Part shown: positions 17,075 to 24,762 of the stretch, piece by piece | Layout: each line of letters begins with the position of its first letter | How positions within the stretch are numbered: position 1 is the stretch's first letter | DNA from: Pleurocapsa sp. MO_226.B13 | GTDB taxonomy: Bacteria; Cyanobacteriota; Cyanobacteriia; Cyanobacteriales; Xenococcaceae | Direction: 5' to 3' | Length of the DNA: 36,606 bases | Assembly (NCBI GenBank): GCA_030064795.1 | Contig: JASJEI010000066.1 | Coordinates: 1 to 36,606, forward strand | The notes under the pieces: model-generated | The model's database searches: none | What the model was told of the DNA's origin: nothing | The model's input: only the letters and a program-made list of their open reading frames with translations | Position numbers and translations under genes: made by a program

Positions 17075-18009
17075 TTTTTCACCAGCCTAAAGCCAAACAA
17101 AATGTGACGGGAATTTACTGGACGAGTATGTTGATAAGCACCGCGACAAAATCCTGGTAAGTCGTCCCAGGAACAACCTTTCATGACCACACGACTACCC
17201 TGCCACTTGAGAGTCGAAGTATATTCAAAGACATTTCCTGCCATGTCTTCGACTCCGTATACACTTTGACTCAAGGGAAAAGTCGCGATCGCATTAGTAT
17301 AATTTAAACCGCTATCGCCTGTGTTGGTTGCTTTTGTTTGCCAATTATTACCCCAAGGAAAATATCTACCGTCTGTACCTCTAGCTGCTTTTTCCCATTC
17401 CTCCGCAGTCGGTAAGCGATAGCTCAATCCCGTTTGTTGTCCTTTCCAATCAGCATAAGCCAAGGCATCTTGATCGGAAATTAATACTACTGGATGTCGT
17501 GCAGTATCGGGGGGATAGGTGTCGTTGAGCCACAAAAATTCTTGAACTTTGGTATAGGGATGAACTAAAAAGCCCTGCTGTTGATATTCCTTCTCACTGA
17601 TACCAGGAGGACGATGATTAGTTGCTCGAACGAACTGCTGATATTCTTGATTGGTAACTAGATTGCGACTCAAACAAAAACCTGGAAGAGACGAAGTTTG
17701 ACGGTCAGTTTCGCCCTCAAACCAACCCGTTCGACGTAACTTTTGCTCGGCTTTTTTAACACCTGCTGCTGTATCGGCAATAGACAGTGCCGAAATCTTA
17801 TAAGCAAAATCTCTCTCAGTGCGATCGCTACCCAAAATAAATTCTCCAGGGGGAATAAACACAAAAGCTGGATCTTGCTCGCATTCTTCTGGAGTCAGGG
17901 ATGCGTTTGAACCAGCCGACTGAGAATTACAACCGAAAATCCCCACCGCGATCGCCATCAAGAAGACGATTGATACTATCGATTTATCTAGGTTGTTAAT
18001 TTTGGTCAT
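17071..18009 (-). CDS. lipoprotein of the formylglycine-generating-enzyme (SUMF1) fold
   Basis: A 312-residue protein with a lipoprotein signal peptide (hydrophobic FLMAIAVGIFGC, lipobox Cys at about 27). The rest is an FGE-sulfatase/C-type-lectin-like domain: FVFIPPGEFILGSD, NLVTNQEYQQFV, YRLPTAEEWEKAARG, YFPWGNNW, VYGVEDMAGNVFEYTS and a final HILFGFRLVK. True FGE carries a copper-binding Cys pair after GGS; here the region reads MKGCSWDDLPGFCRG, with different Cys spacing. Catalysis of sulfatase maturation is therefore doubtful; many such proteins are non-catalytic or modify other targets. It probably acts attached to a membrane outside the cytoplasm. Confidence 0.85.
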   Translation of the reverse strand: MTKINNLDKSIVSIVFLMAIAVGIFGCNSQSAGSNASLTPEECEQDPAFVFIPPGEFILGSDRTERDFAYKISALSIADTAAGVKKAEQKLRRTGWFEGETDRQTSSLPGFCLSRNLVTNQEYQQFVRATNHRPPGISEKEYQQQGFLVHPYTKVQEFLWLNDTYPPDTARHPVVLISDQDALAYADWKGQQTGLSYRLPTAEEWEKAARGTDGRYFPWGNNWQTKATNTGDSGLNYTNAIATFPLSQSVYGVEDMAGNVFEYTSTLKWQGSRVVMKGCSWDDLPGFCRGAYQHTRPVNSRHILFGFRLVKN

Positions 18010-18395
18010 ATCTTCTCAAAACAGTAAGGCGATCGGGAATAACTATGATTGTCTAATTATAAAGATAAGGAGATTGGCGATCCCATATCTCTACATCAAA
18101 CAAGCGATCGCACTTGATAATTTATTTATCAAAAAAGCCGACCGATCGCAATTATAATAATTCTCGAAGCTACGTAAAAAATATAAATGCTAAAAACAGT
18201 TGTGGCGATTACTCACGATTAGAATCTATTACAGTAAAAGAAATTGTAGATATAGTATGTGAAAAAATACAGTAGAAATAGTCCATCGTAAATTTCGCGC
18301 AAAGTCGCTAAGGCGCGAAGAAGTTATTTTTTGGTGTTGAGAATTGTAGAAAAGGAAGCAAAGGGGTAATCTGTGAGGGAGAATTAGATTAGTAG
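18010..18395. other. intergenic region, includes a GCAAAG-type repeat
   Basis: No ORF with family resemblance. It contains several CGATCG-type sites and, at 18296-18323, CGCGCAAAGTCGCTAAGGCG, one half of an inverted pair bracketing the GxxExxY remnant. Otherwise nothing seen. Confidence 0.4.
18296..18323 (+). repeat. left GCAAAG-type repeat flanking the GxxExxY remnant
   Basis: CGCGCAAAGTCGCTAAGGCG plus CGAAGAAG. The partner at 18675-18707 is a related sequence in inverted orientation (reverse complement begins CTCGCAAAGCCGCAAAAG). Confidence 0.5.
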
Positions 18396-18659
18396 GGAGA
18401 TTGTAGTGCTGCCTATAAGATTCATACGAAGTTGGGTGGGGGTTTGTTGGAGTCGGTTTATGAGGGGATGCACTTGGGGGATAGGTTTCGGGCAGATTTT
18501 ATTGTGGAGAATTTGGTCATTACTGAGTTGAAGTCTGTAGAACATATCGCCCCAGTTCATAAGAAGCAACTGCTAACCTATCTTCGTTTAACTAACAAGC
18601 GTTTGGGTTTACTCATCAACTTCAACACCGATCTCATCAATACGGTATTATCCGTATAA
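18396..18659 (+). pseudogene. GxxExxY protein with internal deletion
   Basis: The open frame reads AAYKIHTKLGGGLLESVYEG, then jumps directly to MHLGDRFRADFIVENLVITE and KSVEHIAPVHKKQLLTYL, ending in LGLLINFNTDLI. GxxExxY proteins normally have about 25-30 residues between the VYE motif and the GDRFRAD segment; these are missing in frame. The N-terminus lacks an ATG (a TAG precedes at 18393). I call it a decayed member of this small, widely scattered cyanobacterial family of unknown function. Confidence 0.75.
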
Positions 18660-18674
18660 TTAATAATCTATAAA

Positions 18675-18707
18675 CTTCTCTGCGTTCTTCTTTTGCGGCT
18701 TTGCGAG
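18675..18707 (-). repeat. right GCAAAG-type repeat flanking the GxxExxY remnant
   Basis: Read on the minus strand it resembles the left repeat at 18296-18323: CGCAAAG, C/T, CGC, A-rich, then ending CAGAGAAG versus CGAAGAAG. Imperfect inverted pair around the remnant. Confidence 0.5.
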
Positions 18708-18767
18708 AGATAAAACCGAACAAATCTTTGAAAAAAACAGGCGATCGCTTTTATTCAGATTACTTAT

Positions 18768-19265
18768 TCACTCTGAGATTTGCCTCAAAATCTTTTTAAC
18801 CAAGACGATCGCCTCCTCGACATCTTTGGCTAAATAGACTCGATCTGAAGCTAAACTCTTAAAAAATTGACAGGTAAGTTCGGTTTGCTTTAAAAGAATT
18901 ACAGGTCGATCGTTTTTTAGTGCCAATGCCACTTCTGAAGCAGTACCCAAACCCATACCACAGGCAATTACAACCTGAGAAGACAAGACATTAAGATTAT
19001 TTCTAGCATTACCCAGATCGGTGACAATAGGAACATCTACCGCTTCTGAGATTCCTGTCGTATCGCTGCTAGGTAAAATTCCAACTGTTAAACCACCAGC
19101 AGCTTTTGCACCTCGGCTGGCTGCATCCATTACTCCTGCCTTTCTACCTCCCGTGAGTAACACCCAGCCATTTTCGGCAATTGATTTACCTAGCTGATAG
19201 GCTGTTGAACTAGCTTCTGACGTGGCAAAACCCGCACCCATAACACCAATGACAACTTTAGTCAT
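18768..19265 (-). CDS. SLOG-domain nucleotide-binding protein (TIGR00725-like)
   Basis: From the ATG at 19263-19265 this is a 165-residue protein opening MTKVVIGVMGAG, where family members begin; an in-frame ATG at 19322 would add 19 atypical residues. TGGRKAGVMDAASRGAK and CGMGLGTASEVALALKNDRP are the two signature loops of the TIGR00725 / LOG-like (SLOG) superfamily, a Rossmann-type fold that binds nucleotides or related ligands. It lacks the PGGxGT-x2-E catalytic motif of cytokinin-activating LOG enzymes (here GMGLGTASE). The exact ligand is unknown. Confidence 0.85.
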   Translation of the reverse strand: MTKVVIGVMGAGFATSEASSTAYQLGKSIAENGWVLLTGGRKAGVMDAASRGAKAAGGLTVGILPSSDTTGISEAVDVPIVTDLGNARNNLNVLSSQVVIACGMGLGTASEVALALKNDRPVILLKQTELTCQFFKSLASDRVYLAKDVEEAIVLVKKILRQISE

Positions 19266-19537
19266 AATTTGTCTTTTGTTATTCACTAAGTTGAATTGAG
19301 TAGAGACAAGGCGCGATCGCATTTATAAATAAAAATAAACTTCTTGTCCCTAGAGGATTTATACTGCCATCAAAAGGTAAACTATCATTCATAAGTAATA
19401 TTACCTGTTTAAACAGTCAAGGTCTTCAAAAACCACAATGGCTGACAAAATCTATTCTCGATCATCTTTGAGGATACTTACAGGTAATAGCCAACCACAA
19501 AGCAGTTTTACATTGTTAATTTCTCTTAGTAACGATC

Positions 19538-20278
19538 GTGAATACCTTTCCTGAAACTTTAGACATAGCAGTAGAACAGGCAAAAGAAGCTACCAAAGCG
19601 GCGATCGCAGATGGCTACAAGTTGATTCAAGTAGAATTAGTCATTCCTGAAATCGCCCTCAAATCAGAGGCATTAGCCCTAGAATTTGCCAATTTATTTG
19701 CAGATTATGGTTCGGGAGTCAAGGTAATGTTTCCCGATACGGGGGCAGCAGCCTTGGCTAAACGTAACTGGGGAGAACAAACTTTTCAGGTAACGGATAT
19801 GGGTAGTCGTTTTACTGCCATCGAAACTCAGATTTCAACCGAGGATGAGATTTTTATTGTCGCTTGTCCTTCTTCGGTAGAAGTAGATCGGGCAGAAAAA
19901 CTGAGTAATTTAGCTGGCGATCGCCCTGTAATTTTTCTCATTCCCCAACTAGAAGATGTGGCAGTCGTCGGTATTGGTTTGGCAGCCAGGCAGTTACGAG
20001 AACGTTTTATCAGTAAGATCTATTCTAGTTATTATCTGCGTCCCATTGAAGGTGGTGCGATTTTGCGCTGTCATCCCTCGCAGTGGCAAGTATGGTTGGA
20101 AAAAGAAGCGGGTTATGAACTGGCGACAGAACTTGCTACTAAACCTATGGGTGAAGATTTAGAACGCTTGATGATTCAGCTTACTACCCCTGAAGCTGAA
20201 AATGGCGATCGCCAGCCCAAGAAAAAGCCTAGTTTACTCGGTAATTTACAGAAGTTTTTGAAAGCCCTAAGTCAATAA
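19538..20278 (+). CDS. DUF1995 family protein
   Basis: A 246-residue protein with a GTG start. MNTFPETLDIAVEQAKEATK and the ELVIPEI...SEALALEFANLF stretch are typical of DUF1995, a family found in cyanobacteria and chloroplasts that includes plant LPA3, needed for photosystem II accumulation. The middle (IFIVACPSSVEVDRAEKLS) and YYLRPIEGGAILRCHPSQW are also conserved in the family. No signal peptide or membrane segment, so cytoplasmic. A role in photosystem assembly is inference from the plant relative. The next gene starts only 13 nt downstream and may be co-transcribed. Confidence 0.8.
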   Translation: MNTFPETLDIAVEQAKEATKAAIADGYKLIQVELVIPEIALKSEALALEFANLFADYGSGVKVMFPDTGAAALAKRNWGEQTFQVTDMGSRFTAIETQISTEDEIFIVACPSSVEVDRAEKLSNLAGDRPVIFLIPQLEDVAVVGIGLAARQLRERFISKIYSSYYLRPIEGGAILRCHPSQWQVWLEKEAGYELATELATKPMGEDLERLMIQLTTPEAENGDRQPKKKPSLLGNLQKFLKALSQ

Positions 20279-20291
20279 ACATTTATTATTT

Positions 20292-21974
20292 TTGACTCTT
20301 AACTCTTGTCTTTTGACTCAGATCGCTAATAGAAGAATAAAAATTAATCGGAGTAAACAATACTATCTTTGGTTGACTGCTAGTGTGGTAGCAGCAATTT
20401 TGTTTAGTATATCGGGATTCGCTTTGGCTTTTGATTCTGCTTATACGGTGCAGGATGATGCCAGACAGCACGTTTTTTGGTTACAGCGATTAAACGATCC
20501 TGGGCTATTTAATAACGATCTAATTGCTGATTATTTTAGTTCGGTTGCCCCTGGGGGTTATAAGTTTTTGTACTGGCTGGCTAATAGTTTGGGAATTAAA
20601 CCTTTTTTGTTTAATAAGCTACTCCCTAGCTTGCTTGGCATTGCCACAACTATTTATCTTTTTTTGGTTACGGTTGAAATTTTCCCCGTACCCTTTGCAG
20701 GTTTTTTAGCCAGTTTGTTGTTAAATCAAAATCTTTGGATGCTGGATGATTTGGTTTCTGGTACGCCAAGGACTTTTGTCTATGTTTTGTGTTTGGGTTT
20801 TATTTACTATCTGCTGCGAGGCAGTTTATTACTCTGTTGCTTATTTGTCGTTTTGCAGGGTTTGTTTTATCCCCAAGTATTGTTAATTTCTACAGTTATT
20901 CTCGGCATCAATTTAGTTATTTCCAAGCAAAAGCAATATTTTTATCTTGTAGGTTTGATTTTTGCAGTTAGCGTAATTGCTGCTTACAAACTGCAAACTG
21001 GATCTTATCAGGTTATCGATTTAGAGTTAGCCAAACAACTCCCTGAATTTTATCCAGGAGGAAGAAATGCTTTTTTCTCAGATAATTTTTGGTCTTTTTG
21101 GTTGGTAGGGCAAAGAAGCGGTTATTTCCCTAGAGAATGGCAATATGTTTTGTTGTCTTCTTTTGGTTTGCTGTTGCCAATTCTAAGCAGATATCCTTAT
21201 CAATTTGTTTTAGTTAAGCAAATAAAGTCCAAAATCGAGATTATCGGACAAATATTGATAGCTTCCTCGATCCTATTTCTTTTATCTCATTTATTATTAT
21301 TTCAGCTACATCTGCCTAGCCGTTATACTCAACACACTTGGAGAATTGTCATTGCGGTGGTTGATGGTATTACCCTAACGATAATTATCGAGCGAATTGC
21401 TCGGTATCAAAAAAAAATACGTCCTGTAGTAATTGCGATCGCCCTGGCTATATTACTCTATCCTACCTACGAAGTTCAGTCTTATCCCTACCGACTCGGT
21501 TACGTTACAGGTGAAGCCAAGGAACTATATCAATTTTTACAACAGCAACCCAAAGCTAGTTTAATCGCCAGTTTAAGTTCAGAAGCCGATTTTATTCCTA
21601 GTCTGGCACGGCGATCGGTTTTAGTGGCCCAGGAGTATAGTATTCCCTATCATTGGGATTACTATCAACAAATTCGTCAACGAACTAAAGATTTGATTCA
21701 GGCACAGTATAGCGATCGTCAAACAGAAATTGCTCGCTTTATTGATAAATATCAAATCGATCTCTGGCTAATAGATAAAAACGCTTTCAGCAGTGAGTAT
21801 TTAACCAATAATGCTTGGTTAAATCAATTTCAACCAGAAACTTCCGAGGCATTATTTTTTATTAAACAGAATAACCAGCCTGTAGTAGCTACCAAAATAG
21901 ATCGATGCAGCATTTTCCAAACTGAAAGCTTAAATCTATTGGATGCCCGATGTTTAAGTTCGCTGCGATTTTAG
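20292..21974 (+). CDS. multi-pass membrane protein, GT-C-like
   Basis: About 560 residues with ten or more hydrophobic helices followed by a soluble C-terminal domain of about 150 residues. After the first helix comes AFDSAYTVQDDARQHVFW; an acidic pair in the first outer loop recalls the catalytic Asp of GT-C-fold glycosyltransferases that use lipid-linked sugars. I do not recognise the exact family. No ATG is available at the N-terminus: TTG at 20292 or TTG at 20313 are the candidate starts, neither with a clear ribosome site. It probably belongs to the same transcript as the DUF1995 gene. Confidence 0.65.
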   Translation: MTLNSCLLTQIANRRIKINRSKQYYLWLTASVVAAILFSISGFALAFDSAYTVQDDARQHVFWLQRLNDPGLFNNDLIADYFSSVAPGGYKFLYWLANSLGIKPFLFNKLLPSLLGIATTIYLFLVTVEIFPVPFAGFLASLLLNQNLWMLDDLVSGTPRTFVYVLCLGFIYYLLRGSLLLCCLFVVLQGLFYPQVLLISTVILGINLVISKQKQYFYLVGLIFAVSVIAAYKLQTGSYQVIDLELAKQLPEFYPGGRNAFFSDNFWSFWLVGQRSGYFPREWQYVLLSSFGLLLPILSRYPYQFVLVKQIKSKIEIIGQILIASSILFLLSHLLLFQLHLPSRYTQHTWRIVIAVVDGITLTIIIERIARYQKKIRPVVIAIALAILLYPTYEVQSYPYRLGYVTGEAKELYQFLQQQPKASLIASLSSEADFIPSLARRSVLVAQEYSIPYHWDYYQQIRQRTKDLIQAQYSDRQTEIARFIDKYQIDLWLIDKNAFSSEYLTNNAWLNQFQPETSEALFFIKQNNQPVVATKIDRCSIFQTESLNLLDARCLSSLRF

Positions 21975-22141
21975 TTGCTATAAATTATGTTAATTCTACT
22001 GGTTCTATTCCAAATTCAGAAACCAAAGCAGATAATAAATCATTCAAATGGGATCTCAAAGAACCCTATAAAAAATATTTAGAAAAAGTATGTCAAGCGA
22101 TACAAGAGTATCCAGCCTGTAGGGTGGGCAAAAAATTATGA
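21950..22141 (+). CDS. small ORF of unknown function (63 aa), doubtful
   Basis: It overlaps the end of the preceding membrane-protein gene by 25 nt and opens with a hydrophobic MFKFAAILVAIN, which could be a signal peptide, then a charged stretch (KWDLKEPYKKYLEKVCQ). Its last codons run into the GTAGGGTGGGCA repeat, so an original end may have been replaced. No family recognised. Confidence 0.25.
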   Translation: MFKFAAILVAINYVNSTGSIPNSETKADNKSFKWDLKEPYKKYLEKVCQAIQEYPACRVGKKL

Positions 22142-22277
22142 GAATCAATCAGCATTTTTAAAATAGATTATTGCCCACCAAATTAATGAAAACAATTTTG
22201 ACAATAAATATAATTATTGTGGTGGGCATTAGTCAACGATCCATTTCGCTTCAGATATCTTGTAATGCCCACCCTAC
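22119..22277. repeat. nested GTAGGGTGGGCA inverted repeats (REPIN-like)
   Basis: GTAGGGTGGGCA at 22119-22130 is the perfect reverse complement of TGCCCACCCTAC at 22266-22277. Inside, TTGCCCACCA at 22171-22180 pairs with TGGTGGGCAT at 22220-22229. The structure can be read as two adjacent hairpins or one long nested element of 159 bp. Single or degenerate copies occur at 28117-28232 and 34117-34141. Such palindromic units are dispersed non-autonomous repeats. Confidence 0.75.
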
Positions 22278-22773
22278 CTTCTGGTTTTCTAAACAGGATT
22301 TTGTATAATACCAGACATCAAAGGACGCTTGTTTGCCTGAGATTCAAGCTCTCGGTTGATTTGAACCCAAGCCACACACCGCTAATGCCACCTTATAAAT
22401 CTGCTGGTGAGCGGTGACGTAAAATGCCTCTATTTGTTGTTATACAGCTACGCTACCAGAATTTGATAGCACGATCGCCTTTGTTTTAGGTTTTAGATGT
22501 AATGGAGACATCAATTGCGATCGCGAGCCGATCCAGTTATGGCTATTCCTGTATTGTCTTGTTTTCCATCTCTTTTAAGGTCAAATTTCTAGTTAAATTG
22601 CTCTGGTTTATTCAACTGGAAAGCGCAGTAAAATAGAAGAAATAAAGAAATTATGCCTTAACCAAAGCAGTTGTATAATTAACTAAACTCGATACACTAA
22701 TTTAGGCAGTATAACCAAAAATCTCTCCACTTCAATCATTCTCAACTTTGCAAGAAATTTATCGATCGACAAA
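22278..22773. other. 496-bp intergenic region, no gene seen
   Basis: Nothing coding is convincing on either strand. A short imperfect inverted pair (ACCGCT near 22378, AGCGGT near 22412) and two HIP1-like sites are present. The upstream promoter of the glycosyltransferase gene must lie at its right end but I cannot point to it. Confidence 0.4.
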
Positions 22774-24759
22774 ATGCGTTTTACTATTAAAAATTTATAC
22801 TGGATCGATATCTCGATTCTATTATTGACCTTAATAGTAACGCTATTTGGTATCGGCAGCTATGGTTTATACGAACCCCACGAAGGTCATTTTGCTATGG
22901 TTGGGCAAGAAATGCTTTGGCGTAATGACTGGGTTACACCCCATCTTAATGGTTCGCCTTATCTGAATAAACCGCCCTTACTTTACTGGCTAATTGCGAC
23001 TGCTACGAGTATTTTTGGTTCGACTGAATTTGCTGCCAGACTACCTATTGGCTTGTTTGGTTGGTTGGGGATAATTATTGCTTGGAAATGGACGAGAGAG
23101 CTTTGGGGGATTAATTCTAGTCGAGTTTCGGCATTAATGCTATCAGTAAGTTTGGGTTGGTTTCTTTTTACTCACCAAATATTAATAGATGTTTTACTGG
23201 GAACTTTATGGCTTTGTAGCAATTATTTCCTCTGGCGTTGCTTAACCACGGGAGCAAGTTTGTCGCTCGATCGCCCTAGATCCTGGATTAATTGGTTTGG
23301 TGCTTATCTATCCTTAGCTTTGTGTGTCCTAACCAAAGGTTTTATTGGGATCGTTTTTCCTCTAATTAGCTGTTGTGCCTTAATTGTAGTTCGGCAAGAT
23401 TGGAGGATAATTAAACGTATTAAGCTCTATCAAGGCTTATTGCTGGTCTTGGCAGTAGTTTTACCTTGGTTTATTGCTATAGAGCGAGCTAATCCAGGCT
23501 TTTTAAATTATTTTGTGGTCAACGAACATCTCGATCGCCTTTTAGATCGTCGTTTTCCTCCAGATTACACAGTCTCTAAAATTAGTGCGGTTGGTTATCT
23601 AATTGTTACTGCCTGTTGGTGTTTTCCTTGGATTTTGTTTTTGCCTTCGGTAATTAAGTTTACTTGGTTGGAATGGCGTAGGGGATTTTTAGAAAATGCT
23701 TCTATTTTGGAGCGGAAAAATAGCGATGGGATATTTCTCATCGCAATGGGAGCAATGTTACCCGTAATCTTATTTCTACCTTTTGCTTCTCGCCTAGTTT
23801 ATTACAGTATTCCTACTGTTCCTTTTTATGTTATGTTGTGCGCTGGCTGGTGGGAGAGATACTCTCGTCAGTCATCAATAAAAAAACAACCAACCATAAC
23901 TGACTATCCCGTACCCAAGCCTACCCTAAGTAATAGTAAATCTTCTCCTATCGGTACGCTTTCTCCTTATTCAGTAAGGATTGTCAATTGTCCCGTTCGA
24001 GCCTATACTCTCAACTTATATGGTGTAGTAGCAATTATTCTCGGTATCAGTTGTTATGGAGCGATCGCCTTTCTTCCCTCGATAATTACCATTTTGCCGA
24101 CTGTCTTCCAGACTGCCGAAGTTGTCTGGCTGGTTGCAATTATCGCGATCGCTTTAGGAACGGGCTGGTTAGCTTCGGGTATGATGGCAATGTTACGGCG
24201 TTCTGCTTGGGCTTGGTTGCCTCTATGTACAGTTTTAGTAATTACCTACATCGTTTCTGTACGAGGTTTTGTTCTCTATGAGGATATTCGTTCTGCTAAA
24301 AATTTAGTTCAACAAGCCAATTCTTGTCTGAGTCTCGATACCCTGTGGATCTTTGAAGGTTCGCGGGAAATTGGAGCAGCAGGATCGATCGGCCACTATT
24401 TAAATCAAAATCAAACTACAAACTATTCCAATTACGATTCTCCAGGATGGGTAAACAATAAAGCTCGCCCCTATCGCCGTGTCTTGGTTTTAGCTGATGG
24501 GGGTAAAAATCGCCTTCCGCCCCAGTTTCCTGGTTCTCCTCCTGAATATCTAATAACCCAAACAGAATTACAAAATTACTGGTATAGCGATCGCCCTACC
24601 GTATTTCTCACTGACTTTTTGCGTCAACCCCACGACCCAGAAGACCCTGTTACTCTCAATTTACCCCAAAAAAATATCCCACCCTATCTAGTTCGGGGAC
24701 AACGCCGACTCTATCTCAATCAGGCTGCCGAGGAAATAGCAACGCAGCAATGTAAATAA
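22774..24759 (+). CDS. ArnT/PMT-type membrane glycosyltransferase
   Basis: A 661-residue GT-C membrane enzyme. The signature region after the first helix, YEPHEGHFAMVGQEMLWRND, carries the acidic residue expected to bind metal and substrate, followed by WVTPHLNGSPYLNKPPLLYW, a classic ArnT/dolichyl-phosphate-mannosyltransferase-like motif. About a dozen hydrophobic helices follow, with a soluble C-terminal part (about 500-661). Such enzymes move a sugar from a lipid carrier to lipid A, protein or another acceptor on the outer face of the inner membrane; the acceptor here is unknown. ATG start at 22774. It converges with the histidine kinase gene, with 3 nt between their stops. Confidence 0.85.
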   Translation: MRFTIKNLYWIDISILLLTLIVTLFGIGSYGLYEPHEGHFAMVGQEMLWRNDWVTPHLNGSPYLNKPPLLYWLIATATSIFGSTEFAARLPIGLFGWLGIIIAWKWTRELWGINSSRVSALMLSVSLGWFLFTHQILIDVLLGTLWLCSNYFLWRCLTTGASLSLDRPRSWINWFGAYLSLALCVLTKGFIGIVFPLISCCALIVVRQDWRIIKRIKLYQGLLLVLAVVLPWFIAIERANPGFLNYFVVNEHLDRLLDRRFPPDYTVSKISAVGYLIVTACWCFPWILFLPSVIKFTWLEWRRGFLENASILERKNSDGIFLIAMGAMLPVILFLPFASRLVYYSIPTVPFYVMLCAGWWERYSRQSSIKKQPTITDYPVPKPTLSNSKSSPIGTLSPYSVRIVNCPVRAYTLNLYGVVAIILGISCYGAIAFLPSIITILPTVFQTAEVVWLVAIIAIALGTGWLASGMMAMLRRSAWAWLPLCTVLVITYIVSVRGFVLYEDIRSAKNLVQQANSCLSLDTLWIFEGSREIGAAGSIGHYLNQNQTTNYSNYDSPGWVNNKARPYRRVLVLADGGKNRLPPQFPGSPPEYLITQTELQNYWYSDRPTVFLTDFLRQPHDPEDPVTLNLPQKNIPPYLVRGQRRLYLNQAAEEIATQQCK

Positions 24760-24762
24760 TAT

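Noticed and set aside
22340..22420. tRNA-like stretch (TTTGAACCC followed by palindromic bases)
   Set aside because: No acceptor stem, anticodon arm or complete cloverleaf can be drawn around it.
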